A stretch of 64,000 nucleotides of DNA. Source: Afipia birgiae 34632 (lineage in GTDB: Bacteria; Pseudomonadota; Alphaproteobacteria; Rhizobiales; Xanthobacteraceae). Both the position numbers and the translations under genes were made by a program. Shown here one piece after another: positions 26,419-35,261 of the stretch; position 1 is the stretch's first letter; each line of letters starts with the position of its first letter. The stretch covers positions 2,390,818 to 2,454,817 of the forward strand of contig NZ_HG326652.1 in the NCBI RefSeq assembly GCF_000308295.2. The letters run 5' to 3'. The notes under the pieces are model-generated. The model did no database searches. It was not told the origin of the DNA and was given only the letters and a program-made list of their open reading frames with translations.

Positions 26419-27240
26419 ATGAACCGAAAGAACTTGACCAGCATGCCCCGCGTAAAGCGCACCGCAGAGGAAGAAGAAGCCAGGCGCGACGGGGGCGAGT
26501 TCATCGAAAGCCTCGACCGCGGCCTTCGTGTGCTGCAGTCGTTCGGCATCGAACACCGGCCAATGACACTGAGCGATATCGCCAAGGCGTCTAATCTGCC
26601 GCGTGCGACTACACGCCGAATCCTCCTGACCCTCCAGAAGTCGGGCTTTGTGGCGGGGGACGAACGGCTGTTTTCGCTGACCCCGCGTGTGCTGGCGCTG
26701 GCCTCGGCCTATCTCTCTTCCAATCAGATCGTTGCCGTCATGCAGCCACTGATGGACGGGATTTCGACAAAGGCCCACGAGGTTTGTTCGCTTGCGATCC
26801 TGGATGGGCAGGAAGCCGTCTTTGTCGCCAGAGCCAGCCCTGCGCGGGTATTTTCCGCCGGGATCGATATCGGCTACAGGCTCCCGGCCTATTGCACCTC
26901 TGTGGGCCGCGTTCTGCTCGGCCGCCTCTCCAATGACGAGCTGACAACCGCCATCGAATCGATGACGCTGGCCGCCCAGACGCCGGAAACAGTCACCGAC
27001 AAGTCCATCGTGATCGCCACCATCATCAGCGACCGGAACAAGGGTTACTCATTGGTCGACCGCGAAGCGGAGCCCGGTTTCCGTTCGATCTCGGTCCCGA
27101 TTCATCGTTACGACGGCGCCGTCGTGGCGGCGGCGAATATCGGCGCGCATGTGGACCGCATCACCACCGGAGAGATGATTGATCGCTTCCTGCCGCTGCT
27201 GAAGGATATGGCGACCGCGGCGAAGCCGCTGCTGGTTTAA
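26419..27240 (+). CDS. IclR-family transcriptional regulator (PcaR/PcaU-like)
   Basis: A 273-residue regulator with an N-terminal winged helix-turn-helix (SLDRGLRVLQSFG, MTLSDIAKASNLPRATTRRILLTL) and a C-terminal IclR effector domain (AYCTSVGRVLLGRLS, DREAEPGFRSISVPI). PcaR/PcaU/PobR proteins of this family respond to aromatic acids. It is the third gene of the ferredoxin operon, so it probably controls both divergent transcription units through the palindromes at 24587-24788. An alternative start is the ATG at 26443. It ends tail-to-tail against the isomerase gene, the stop codons overlapping. Confidence 0.9.
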   Translation: MNRKNLTSMPRVKRTAEEEEARRDGGEFIESLDRGLRVLQSFGIEHRPMTLSDIAKASNLPRATTRRILLTLQKSGFVAGDERLFSLTPRVLALASAYLSSNQIVAVMQPLMDGISTKAHEVCSLAILDGQEAVFVARASPARVFSAGIDIGYRLPAYCTSVGRVLLGRLSNDELTTAIESMTLAAQTPETVTDKSIVIATIISDRNKGYSLVDREAEPGFRSISVPIHRYDGAVVAAANIGAHVDRITTGEMIDRFLPLLKDMATAAKPLLV

Positions 27241-27605
27241 CCCTGCCGCACGGAACGAGGCGGAACGTCGAGCAACCGCTTCTTGTAAGCCTCCGGATCC
27301 ATGTCTCGGATGTCGACACTGATGCTGTAGATGTCGGGCAGAAGCTCCGAGAGCTCCTGCCGCAACGCAACGCTGAGACGCTCCTTCTGCTCCCGCGTTC
27401 GCCCCGCCAGAAGGTAAAGCGAGAGGTGAAAGAACGATCGCTGCTCGCCTGCGACGAGATAATCAATGAACGGCTGCGCCCGGATCTTGAGATCCTCAGC
27501 CTTGACGACACCGGTAGACGCAGCAGCGCGGTGAAGCGCCAGCATGACGTCCTGCATCGGAGGCATGTCGGTTGACGCGGAATAGTGACAGACGAGATGA
27601 GGCAT
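27237..27605 (-). CDS. 5-carboxymethyl-2-hydroxymuconate isomerase-family protein
   Basis: A 122-residue member of the CHMI/tautomerase superfamily, recognised by the N-terminal MPHLVCHYSAS with Pro immediately after Met (the catalytic base in this superfamily), and by SFFHLSLYLLAGRTREQKERL. CHMI isomerises 5-carboxymethyl-2-hydroxymuconate in homoprotocatechuate meta-cleavage. No other homoprotocatechuate genes are present, so it may act on another muconate-like product. It is convergent with the IclR gene. Confidence 0.75.
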   Translation of the reverse strand: MPHLVCHYSASTDMPPMQDVMLALHRAAASTGVVKAEDLKIRAQPFIDYLVAGEQRSFFHLSLYLLAGRTREQKERLSVALRQELSELLPDIYSISVDIRDMDPEAYKKRLLDVPPRSVRQG

Positions 27606-27689
27606 GACGTTCCCTGCAATTTGGCGGGGCCGATCATGCAGCCGTGTTTGTCCGCAGTCCAGCCGCCAAGAGGGACCGGATCGCGGCGC

Positions 27690-28021
27690 CTCCCGCACTC
27701 CGTTCTACGCGAGCCGTCTCACCGCCTTGTGGAAAACGGCCTGATGGTGCGTCAGGAGTACCGCGAGGAAGGACAGCGCGCGCGGATCGAGTATCCGTTG
27801 ACAAAGAAGGGTCAATCGCTGGGCCTGTCCTTCAGCGCGTTGACCGAGTGGAGCGATCACTGGATCGGGAATGGCTCCGGGCCTTTGACGCTCCGGTCGA
27901 AGACAACCGGACAGAAACTTGCCGTCCCCTCGTCGACGAACGCGGCAAGCCGGCAAGGAAAGATGAGCTTGAGACCGTCATCACCCTTCCCTCGCGCAAG
28001 CCTGCGCCAGCCAAAAAGTAA
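27690..28021 (+). pseudogene. HxlR-family regulator remnant
   Basis: Pieces of an HxlR winged-helix protein lie in different frames: YASRLTAL, then VENGLMVRQEYREEGQRARI and EYPLTKKGQ, then EWLRAFDAPVEDNRTETC and VDERGKPARKDELE ending PAPAKK. At least two one-base losses, both beside G or T/G runs (for example near 27870), are needed to connect them. The N-terminal third is missing; the isomerase gene occupies that space. It is a decayed gene. Confidence 0.6.
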
Positions 28022-28060
28022 GCAGCTGGCGACGCCATCGCCATATGACGGCGCATCATC

Positions 28061-29380
28061 TCAATAGGTCGCGGGTTGCGGCCGCCCCACCCCGCAATAC
28101 AGAAACCCGTTCCGCGCTACTTCGTCCGGCGAATAGATATTCCGGAGATCGACGATCACCGGTGTGGCCATGGTGACTGCCATCTCCTTGAGATCAAGCG
28201 CGCGGAACTGCTCCCACTCCGTGACGATAACGAGCGCATGGGCCCCCTTCGCACACTCATAGGCATCGCTGCAGAAAGTGACATCCTCCAGCACCTTCTT
28301 CGCCTGTTCCATGCCAACAGGATCGAAGGCGCGCACGTTCGCACCCATGTCCTGCAACGCAGTGATCAGGGGAATCGACGGCGCGTCACGCATGTCGTCG
28401 GTATTCGGTTTGAACGTCATTCCCAGCACGCCCACCGACTTTCCCCGCAGATTGCCTCCGAATGCATTGGCAACCTTGCGAGCCATGGCGCGCTTGCGCT
28501 GGTCATTTACCGCAACGACAGTCTCGATGATCCGCAACGGCGATTCATTGTCCTGTCCGGTTTTGATCAGAGCCAGCGTATCTTTCGGGAAGCACGAGCC
28601 GCCATATCCCGGACCCGCATGCAGAAATTTCGCGCCGATGCGGTTATCGAGACCAATGCCCCGCGCTACTTCCTGTACATTGGCGCCGACTCTCTCCGCC
28701 AAATCCGCAATCTCATTGATAAAAGCGATCTTGGTTGCGAGAAAGGAGTTCGCGGCGTACTTGGTCAGCTCCGCCGTACGACGATCGGTATAAACGATGG
28801 GCGCGGCATTGAGATAGAGAGGCCGGTACACCTCGGCCATCATCTCGCGCGCGCGGGCATCATCGGTGCCGATGACGATGCGATCCGGATGCTTGAAATC
28901 ACGGATTGCTGCGCCCTCGCGCAAAAATTCAGGATTCGAAACCACCGCAAACTTCGCATCGGGATTCTGTTCGCGGATGATCCGCTCGACCTCATCGCCG
29001 GTCCCGACCGGAACTGTGGATTTTGTCACGACCACCGTGAAATCTGACAACGCGCCTGCAACCTCGCGGGCGGCGGCATAAACGTACGACAGATCAGCAT
29101 GTCCATCGCCTCGGCGTGAAGGTGTTCCGACAGCGATGAAAACAACGTCCGCACCGCGAACTCCTGCCGCTATATCGTCGGAGAAACTCAGACGGCGTTG
29201 TTTGACGTTACCAGCCACAAGCTCTGCGAGGCCCGGCTCGTAGATCGGAATTTCACCCCGGTTGAGCGCCTCCACCTTCTTCCCATCATTGTCGATGCAA
29301 ACAACATGATGCCCAAAATCAGCGAAACATGCTCCCGAAACCAGTCCGACATATCCCGCCCCAACCATAGTGATCCGCAT
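28061..29380 (-). CDS. ugd: UDP-glucose 6-dehydrogenase
   Basis: A 439-residue cytoplasmic enzyme oxidising UDP-glucose to UDP-glucuronate with two NAD+. Seen: the N-terminal NAD fold MRITMVGAGYVGLVSGAC, the GTP/NAD block FIAVGTPSRRGDGHADL, STVPVGTG, NPEFLREGAA, and the catalytic Cys in GPGYGGSCFPKDT. The C-terminal domain contains GMTFKPNTDDMRDAPS. I chose the ATG at 29380, where homology begins; the frame is open further upstream. It supplies uronic acid for the exopolysaccharide made by the adjacent genes. Confidence 0.96.
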   Translation of the reverse strand: MRITMVGAGYVGLVSGACFADFGHHVVCIDNDGKKVEALNRGEIPIYEPGLAELVAGNVKQRRLSFSDDIAAGVRGADVVFIAVGTPSRRGDGHADLSYVYAAAREVAGALSDFTVVVTKSTVPVGTGDEVERIIREQNPDAKFAVVSNPEFLREGAAIRDFKHPDRIVIGTDDARAREMMAEVYRPLYLNAAPIVYTDRRTAELTKYAANSFLATKIAFINEIADLAERVGANVQEVARGIGLDNRIGAKFLHAGPGYGGSCFPKDTLALIKTGQDNESPLRIIETVVAVNDQRKRAMARKVANAFGGNLRGKSVGVLGMTFKPNTDDMRDAPSIPLITALQDMGANVRAFDPVGMEQAKKVLEDVTFCSDAYECAKGAHALVIVTEWEQFRALDLKEMAVTMATPVIVDLRNIYSPDEVARNGFLYCGVGRPQPATY

Positions 29381-29462
29381 CAATAATCCTGTCTGGTCAA
29401 ACCATTCTGTGGCGCTTTCAGCGCGCATCGTCGGGAGCTGTGAGTGAAATGTAACTCGCTGT

Positions 29463-30254
29463 CTAGCCGGCGAGCGTTTCCCATCCGTCCTTGCCGGACG
29501 GGAAGAAGAAGAAGTTATTGATATAGGCCTGACCGGCCTTGCGCCCGCCGTTCGATAGCAGCGAATCCGGGTCTTGGAAAATTTCCACATCGAACTGGTC
29601 GACCGGAACAATGTCACCATCTTCGACAAAGAACCCGCTGTAGCCTCTTTCCTGAAAGAATTCGAAAACCGATTCAGTCGCCAGCGGCCGATGTCTGTCT
29701 TCGGCTTCAACGAGGAAAACCGGCTGGCTTCGCTCGAGCAATTCGACAGCGCCGTTCAGAACATTCAGCTCATGCCCCTCCACGTCGACTTTCACAAACG
29801 CGACGTTGTCATCAATCATGTCATCGAGCCGAGCCATCGGCACATTCTGGACCGTGCAGGATTTCGCCGAAAGTGCCACCTGCGGCTCGAGCGACGCGAG
29901 ACCATGAACAGCGCCCTGCTCACTTTGCGGGATCAGAAGCTCCGCGTTTCCCTCATGGTCAGACAGCGCCACTTCGTGAACGATCACATTCGACGCCGAA
30001 GTTAGCCGGAGAACGTCGGCCATCGTTCGCGAAGGTTCGAATGCATGCACGCACCGGGAAAGCCGCGCCAGTTCACGTGTATAGAGACCGCAGTTTGCGC
30101 CAACATCGATGGTCACCGCATCCCTGCACACGATTCTGTCCAGAAACGACAGTTCCACCTCTGCTGTTTTTGGACGGTGCATGAAATGCCACCGCAGCCA
30201 GAGTTCCGGGAAGGTTTCTTTCAACGCGTTCTTGACTTGTCGAACAGCTGTCAT
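29463..30254 (-). CDS. FkbM-family methyltransferase
   Basis: A 263-residue SAM-dependent methyltransferase of the FkbM family, with the SAM-binding stretch AVTIDVGANCGLYTRELARL and the family motif FVKVDVEGHELNVLNGA. In polysaccharide loci such enzymes O-methylate sugar residues. It lies between manC and ugd on the same strand, and so probably decorates the exopolysaccharide repeat unit. Confidence 0.88.
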   Translation of the reverse strand: MTAVRQVKNALKETFPELWLRWHFMHRPKTAEVELSFLDRIVCRDAVTIDVGANCGLYTRELARLSRCVHAFEPSRTMADVLRLTSASNVIVHEVALSDHEGNAELLIPQSEQGAVHGLASLEPQVALSAKSCTVQNVPMARLDDMIDDNVAFVKVDVEGHELNVLNGAVELLERSQPVFLVEAEDRHRPLATESVFEFFQERGYSGFFVEDGDIVPVDQFDVEIFQDPDSLLSNGGRKAGQAYINNFFFFPSGKDGWETLAG

Positions 30255-30321
30255 CGCCGCCGCCTTTCTGTTGCCTCATCGCACGAACCCCGACGCAAAC
30301 GGCCGAGTGTTTCGATCAGGT

Positions 30322-31755
30322 TCAAACCCGGTGGTAGATATCTTCCACGCGAACGATGTCGTCCTCGCCGAGATATGGACCCGACTGCACCTCGATCAGG
30401 TTCAGTGGCACCTTTCCTGGATTTTCAAGGCGATGCATGCATCCGAGCGGAACGAAAATCGATTCATTCTCGCGTAGCAGGATCTCTTCGTCGTCCCGCG
30501 TGACGATGGCCGTACCATTGACGACCACCCAATGCTCCGCACGATGGAAGTGCTTCTGCAGCGACAGCTTGGCTCCCGGATTGACCGTGATCCGCTTGAC
30601 CTGAAACCGGTCGCCGGCGTGAATCGATTGATAGTAGCCCCACGGGCGATGGACGGATTGGGTCTGGGTCGCCGAACGATGACCGCTGGCTTTCAGCCGT
30701 CCGACGAGTTTGGCAACGTCCTGATCCCGGTCCTTTGACGCAACAAGAACGACATCTGGCGTCGCTGTAATTATGAGATCATCCACCCCAAGTGCGGCGA
30801 CCAGAGGCCCCTCTCCGCGGACGTAACATCCGCTGGCATCTTCCATGACGACATCGCCAATCGCCACGTTACCGGAACGATCCTTGTCGCCCATGTCCCA
30901 CAGCGCCGACCAGCTCCCGACATCGCTCCAGTCAAAATCTGCCGGAACAACCGTGGCGGAATTTGTCTTCTCCATCACGGCGTAATCGAGCGATACGGAT
31001 GGACATGCACGGAAAGCAGCTTCATCGAGACGCAGAAAATCCAGATCGCGGGTCGCGCCTGCCAGTGCGGCCCTGCATGCCGCCAGTATGTCCGGTGCCA
31101 GCCGCGCCAGTTCCTCGATCAGCAATCGCGCCGGCAGCAGAAAGATTCCGCTGTTCCAGAGATAGTTGCCGGCAGCAAGAAGCCGCTCGGCGGTGAGGAG
31201 ATCCGGCTTTTCCACGAAGCCCGCCACCTGATGGACGCCGGGCGCGGAGGCGAGTTCGTCACGCGCTTGGATGTAACCGAATCCGGTCGCCGCTGCAGTC
31301 GGTCGTAGTCCAAACAACACAAACTGGGCCGCCTGTGCCGCTCTCATGCCAACGTCTATTGCTGCACGGAACGCGGCCGCATCACCAACCCAATGGTCGA
31401 CCGGCATGGCGAGAATGATCGCATCCGGATCGGACTCCTGGGCGACAAGCGCGGCAACGGCGATAGCCGGCGCCGTATTCTGCCCGAACGGCTCAAGAAC
31501 AATGGTTGGTTCCGCTACACCTACTGCACGCAACTGCTCCGCAATGGCAAAGCGGTGCTCCGCATTCGCGACGACCATCATCCCGCTGAACATCGCGGAG
31601 TCGTTCACGCGCAGCGCAGTTTGCTGCAACAGGGTTTTCTCCCCAAGCAGGGAGAGCAGCTGCTTGGGGTAAGTTTCACGAGATAGTGGCCATAGCCGCG
31701 AACCTGTCCCACCCGAGAGAAGAACGGGAATAATGCGACTTTGTCGCTGCGTCAT
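30322..31755 (-). CDS. manC: Mannose-1-phosphate guanylyltransferase / mannose-6-phosphate isomerase
   Basis: A 477-residue bifunctional enzyme making GDP-mannose. The N-terminal nucleotidyltransferase has the signature LLSGGTGSRLWPLSRETYPK and FVEKPD. The C-terminal cupin isomerase has RPWGYYQSIHAGDRFQVKRI, LSLQKHFHRAEHW and the end LGEDDIVRVEDIY. I chose the ATG at 31755 after a GGGGG ribosome-binding site rather than the TTG four codons upstream. It provides GDP-mannose (or GDP-fucose precursor) for the exopolysaccharide. Confidence 0.95.
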   Translation of the reverse strand: MTQRQSRIIPVLLSGGTGSRLWPLSRETYPKQLLSLLGEKTLLQQTALRVNDSAMFSGMMVVANAEHRFAIAEQLRAVGVAEPTIVLEPFGQNTAPAIAVAALVAQESDPDAIILAMPVDHWVGDAAAFRAAIDVGMRAAQAAQFVLFGLRPTAAATGFGYIQARDELASAPGVHQVAGFVEKPDLLTAERLLAAGNYLWNSGIFLLPARLLIEELARLAPDILAACRAALAGATRDLDFLRLDEAAFRACPSVSLDYAVMEKTNSATVVPADFDWSDVGSWSALWDMGDKDRSGNVAIGDVVMEDASGCYVRGEGPLVAALGVDDLIITATPDVVLVASKDRDQDVAKLVGRLKASGHRSATQTQSVHRPWGYYQSIHAGDRFQVKRITVNPGAKLSLQKHFHRAEHWVVVNGTAIVTRDDEEILLRENESIFVPLGCMHRLENPGKVPLNLIEVQSGPYLGEDDIVRVEDIYHRV

Positions 31756-31821
31756 TGTTGCCCCCAAAGATACGAGATAGCGAATGCGGGATAGCCGGAC
31801 GATTCAGAACGAATCATTTCC

Positions 31822-32592
31822 TTAAAAGCCGCTGCCTGACAGGAATTCCCGCCGGACCGTACGTGCGATGATGGTGATATCCATCCGCAGCGACCACTTC
31901 TCGATGTAATCGAGATCATGATCGATCCGCGCGATCGCCAGATCCGGCTCGACTGTGCTGCCTCTGCAGCCACTCACCTGAGCCAGGCCCGTGATGCCCG
32001 GCCTCGCGGTGTGCCGCTGGAAATAGTAAGGAACCAGATCCTCATAAGGCATATTGGCTGCGAGCATCCCCGGCACATGAGGGCGCGGACCGACAAGCGA
32101 CATATCTCCCTTGATCACATTGATCAGTTGCGGAAGCTCATCGAGACTCGTGCTTCTCAGAATCTGCCCAACGCGGGTCACCCTGGAATCACCTTGGACG
32201 GTCTGCTGGATACCCGCAGCATCGCCCATGCTCACATCCATCGAACGAAACTTGTAAATCTTGAACAGGTGATTGCGGTACCCGTAGCGATACTGCCGGA
32301 AGAACACCGGTCCGCGTGACGTTGTCTTGATGGCAATCGCGATTGCGATGAACAACGGGGCGAAGAACAACAGCGCCAACGCGGCAGCCGATGCATCAAA
32401 GATCCGCTTACTGACGGCAACGGCCGGTTCGCTGTGCGACATGCGAACGGCAGCGCGAGAGCGGTAGGCGTTGCGAATTCGGTAGGGACTGCTGCTCGCG
32501 TACTCGACCGGGCGAACCGAGATCAGCCGCGGCCCCTTCCACGACGTTGCTGAGTTGTCCTGAACAAAACGGGTCGTGACTGTCGCGGCCAT
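31822..32592 (-). CDS. Undecaprenyl-phosphate sugar phosphotransferase (exopolysaccharide initiating transferase)
   Basis: A 256-residue ExoY/WbaP C-terminal-type transferase. One hydrophobic segment lies at about residues 68-90 (ASAAALALLFFAPLFIAIAI), followed by the catalytic domain: PVFFRQYRYGYRNHLFKIYK, the FRSMD motif, STSLDELPQLINVIKGDMSL, VGPRPHVPGM and RPGITGLAQVSG. It loads the first sugar-phosphate onto undecaprenyl phosphate at the inner membrane. It is the first gene of the minus-strand operon (transferase, manC, fkbM, ugd) and is divergent from the export genes. Confidence 0.93.
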   Translation of the reverse strand: MAATVTTRFVQDNSATSWKGPRLISVRPVEYASSSPYRIRNAYRSRAAVRMSHSEPAVAVSKRIFDASAAALALLFFAPLFIAIAIAIKTTSRGPVFFRQYRYGYRNHLFKIYKFRSMDVSMGDAAGIQQTVQGDSRVTRVGQILRSTSLDELPQLINVIKGDMSLVGPRPHVPGMLAANMPYEDLVPYYFQRHTARPGITGLAQVSGCRGSTVEPDLAIARIDHDLDYIEKWSLRMDITIIARTVRREFLSGSGF

Positions 32593-33082
32593 TTGCCCTT
32601 GCTTTCAACTTGACGTCTATCGGACGAAACTCAACGCATGCAGAAGGCAGCGTCACTTCGAATTCTTCGCAGGCGCGAAGCACGATTCGAACAACGAAGG
32701 CACCACCTCCAACGGCGAGCAAGCTTTCCTAAAGTTTTGTACGAAATGGGGCAGCAAAACGAAAAATTCGCGCACGCGAGTCACGCATGAGGTTCAAAAC
32801 ATTTTTGCGACGCGAAAATTTGTCGCGCTGCGAAGCGCTTAGAGTGCGATGCCGATTTCTTACGCTGCAATTTCGTTGACACTGCCATGCACAATCAAGG
32901 ACGTGGACAAGATTCAAGAAGGGAGTCGATTATCCGATCGAACAGGCGCATTGTGACGTTGAGATCGGGTACATGCGGCCGCGCTGATACACTGATACTT
33001 TGTGCAGATCGTTCACTAAAAACTAAAGGAGAGTCTTTAGATTCTCCGGGAACATGGATTAGGCTCACAGCGAGCTCGCAAG
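32593..33082. promoter_or_regulatory. Divergent promoter region of the exopolysaccharide locus with a 17-base palindrome
   Basis: No gene was recognised in this 490-base gap. It contains the near-perfect palindrome TTTTTGCGACGCGAAAA at 32802-32818, related to sites at 35027-35056 and 46324-46406 in other promoters of this locus. Another inverted repeat, CTTCGC AGGC GCGAAG, lies near 32667. The gap must hold the promoters of the initiating-transferase operon and of the export genes. Confidence 0.5.
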
Positions 33083-33298
33083 ATGATTGTCCGGCTACGG
33101 AAGATCGAGACAACGGGCGGCGACTCACCTGTGTCGTCTGCGCCTTCAGCGGAACCAGCGATGATCGCTGACCAAATGAATGCGGCCTCCTTAACGCCTT
33201 CTGTGAAGGCGAATCACCGACTCAGAAACTGGATCATTCTCGCCAATGTCGCGGTTTGGGCGCTCATTATACTGGCGATCCGGATGATTTTCTTTTGA
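33083..33298 (+). CDS. Small predicted membrane protein
   Basis: A 71-residue reading frame ending in one clear transmembrane helix (NWIILANVAVWALIILAIRMIF). No family recognised. It precedes the phosphatase gene by about 75 bases on the same strand in the exopolysaccharide locus. The true start may be the ATG at 33161, giving 45 residues. Coding status is plausible because of the well-formed C-terminal helix, but it is not proven. Confidence 0.5.
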   Translation: MIVRLRKIETTGGDSPVSSAPSAEPAMIADQMNAASLTPSVKANHRLRNWIILANVAVWALIILAIRMIFF

Positions 33299-33373
33299 CT
33301 TCCACTGGCGGAGCGTCTGTCATCACGGATTCATCCATTTGACCGTGAAACTGTTTCAAGACGAAACTTCCTG

Positions 33374-34123
33374 ATGCGATCCGGCGCCCCAACCCCGCGT
33401 GGTTTACGCACGAGTTCCGCCGTCGTGCCTCCGGGCACGCGCGTCTACGCCGTGGGAGATATTCATGGACGCTCGGATCTCTTGGCAGAAACCATTGCAC
33501 GGATCGACGACGATATCCGCCGCCGGCCCGTTGAGCACGTCATCGAGGTCTATCTCGGCGATTATATCGATCGCGGACCCGATTCGAGTGGCGTGCTCAG
33601 CGTGCTCGCAGTCCGCCTTGTGCGCCGGCACGCCATTTGCTTGCGCGGCAACCATGAAGCGATCTTGGAGCGATTTCTATGGCAAGACGCAGGCACTCTC
33701 CATCACTGGGCAAGGCTCGGAGGCCTCCAGACACTCGCGTCCTATAATGTTGTTCCGCGCACACGGCTCGAAACAGAAGCACCACTCGCAATTCAGCGAT
33801 CATTGCTGGAGGTCTTTCCCCGCGAACACGAATTGTTCTTGCAATGTCTCCGCAACAGCTTCGTTTGTGGAGACTTTCTGTTCGTCCACGCTGGAATACG
33901 GCCTGGCGTTCCAATGAACCTACAAGATGCTGAGGATCTGTTCTGGATCCGCGACGAGTTCCTGAACTCGGAGCTCAATCATGGCAAGGTGATCGTGCAC
34001 GGTCACACTCCGGTGGATCACCCGGATATTCGTGAGAACAGGATTAACATCGACACCGGCGCGTGGCGAACGGGCATCCTGTCATGCATCGCGATCGAGG
34101 GTGCGACAGTTCTCGTGCTGTAA
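33374..34123 (+). CDS. PPP-family metallophosphatase (serine/threonine phosphatase type)
   Basis: A 249-residue phosphatase with all PPP metal motifs in order: VYAVGDIHGRSD, YLGDYIDRGPDS, LRGNHEAIL and VIVHGHTPVDHP. This is the PrpA/lambda-phosphatase class, which hydrolyses phosphoserine, phosphothreonine or phosphotyrosine with two metal ions. It stands just upstream of the Wza-like exporter and near the BY-kinase gene, while no Wzb-type tyrosine phosphatase is seen in the locus. It may therefore reverse the kinase; that role is inferred. Confidence 0.9.
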   Translation: MRSGAPTPRGLRTSSAVVPPGTRVYAVGDIHGRSDLLAETIARIDDDIRRRPVEHVIEVYLGDYIDRGPDSSGVLSVLAVRLVRRHAICLRGNHEAILERFLWQDAGTLHHWARLGGLQTLASYNVVPRTRLETEAPLAIQRSLLEVFPREHELFLQCLRNSFVCGDFLFVHAGIRPGVPMNLQDAEDLFWIRDEFLNSELNHGKVIVHGHTPVDHPDIRENRINIDTGAWRTGILSCIAIEGATVLVL

Positions 34124-34333
34124 AAATCTGCATCACGCATGGCACGCGAGCAACAATCGCGAACGAGCCGGTCGTGGTTGCCACAATCAATGGCAGAACA
34201 ATCCGGCGGCACATTGGAACAACCCATCACATTCTTTTGCCGTTTTTTTCCCGACTATCACTCCATGCTGCATCAAGGAAGTCATTCGCTCCGATTGATG
34301 TCTGCAAGTCGCGTGCCTGAGTGGGGTTGAGTC

Positions 34334-34921
34334 ATGTCGCAAATGTCTACGCGCGTCGCGCGCCTGCTTCTTTCTGTCGTTGTGGCAACTTGCAGCCTCA
34401 ACATTCTCATCAAGACGAACGCTCAGGCTCAACAGCAACAATCCTCCGCTGCTCCCAACGCGGGAACATATGTGCTCGGCCCCACCGACAGGGTTCGCGT
34501 TAAGGTTTATGGTGAGCCCGATGTCGCAGGTGAATATGAGGTCGACAGCGCTGGCTATGTTTCCATTCCGCTCGCCGGCCGCGTCAGGGCCGCAGGATCC
34601 AACACGCGCCAGCTGGAACGCGCGATTACAGCCGCCTTATCGAAGGGAATCGTCCGCGACCCCCGAGTCAATGTCGAGATTGCGCTCTATCGGCCCTTCT
34701 ACATCCTCGGCGAGGTCAAGAAGAGTGGCGAATATCCGTATCGCGTCGGAATGACCGTGCTCGATGCAATTGCGAGCGCAGGCGGTTTCACCTATCGCGC
34801 TAACGAGAACAAGGTGTTCTTGCGGCGCGCCGGCGGCGCTGGCGAAGAAATCTATCCGCTTGATGCACCCGTGTTGATTTATCCGGGCGACAACATCCGC
34901 GTCCCCGAGCGCTTCTTTTGA
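34334..34921 (+). CDS. Polysaccharide export protein (Wza/ExoF-like, Poly_export and SLBB domains)
   Basis: A 195-residue secreted protein: signal peptide (about residues 1-32), then a Poly_export domain (YVLGPTDRVRVKVYGEPDVA, GYVSIPLAGRVRAAG) and an SLBB region (FYILGEVKKSGEYPYRVGMT, DAIASAGGFTYRANEN), ending in YPGDNIRVPERFF. It is about half the size of E. coli Wza and resembles the short exporters of rhizobial loci. No lipobox cysteine was evident at a signal-peptide cleavage site. It likely forms the periplasmic/outer-membrane channel with the barrel protein that follows. Confidence 0.88.
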   Translation: MSQMSTRVARLLLSVVVATCSLNILIKTNAQAQQQQSSAAPNAGTYVLGPTDRVRVKVYGEPDVAGEYEVDSAGYVSIPLAGRVRAAGSNTRQLERAITAALSKGIVRDPRVNVEIALYRPFYILGEVKKSGEYPYRVGMTVLDAIASAGGFTYRANENKVFLRRAGGAGEEIYPLDAPVLIYPGDNIRVPERFF

Positions 34922-34973
34922 TTCTTCTAAATCGTCATTTCGATTTCACATTTCAACGTTCCACCCAGCGAAT

Positions 34974-34991
34974 TGCAAAAATGATTTTGCA
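34974..34991 (+). terminator. Hairpin after the export gene
   Basis: TGCAAAA ATGA TTTTGCA is a perfect 7-bp stem with a 4-base loop 53 bases after the export-gene stop. The stem is AT-rich and lacks a following T-run, so it is at best a weak terminator, or a regulatory palindrome upstream of the next gene. Confidence 0.35.
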
Positions 34992-35026
34992 CGCCGAGCA
35001 GATGTGCACCGCCATAGTACCGTCTC

Positions 35027-35056
35027 TTTGCGATGCAAATTTCTCTGCGACGCAGA
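35027..35056. promoter_or_regulatory. Tandem palindromes upstream of the outer-membrane barrel gene
   Basis: TTTGCGATGCAAA (35027-35039) and TCTGCGACGCAGA (35044-35056, perfect) have centres 17 bases apart. They lie in the 340-base gap (34922-35261) before the barrel gene; nothing else was recognised there apart from the hairpin at 34974. The core resembles the palindromes at 32802 and 46324. Two sites about 1.5 helix turns apart suggest cooperative regulator binding. Confidence 0.5.
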
Positions 35057-35261
35057 ACGATGTTCGATGTTTCGCGTTGAGATGCGCAGAAAGCGTTTCT
35101 CGCGTACCGGGGGAAGGACGTTCGTGACGATATCGCTGGCGTGAACCGAATCCACCATGACGTTTCTTTGGACGAAGGCACGATGATTTTCTGGGCTACT
35201 CCGAGACATCCGGCACCGGCGACCTCCGCCGGGCGTGCGAGCTTCCCTTACGGGACAATTA

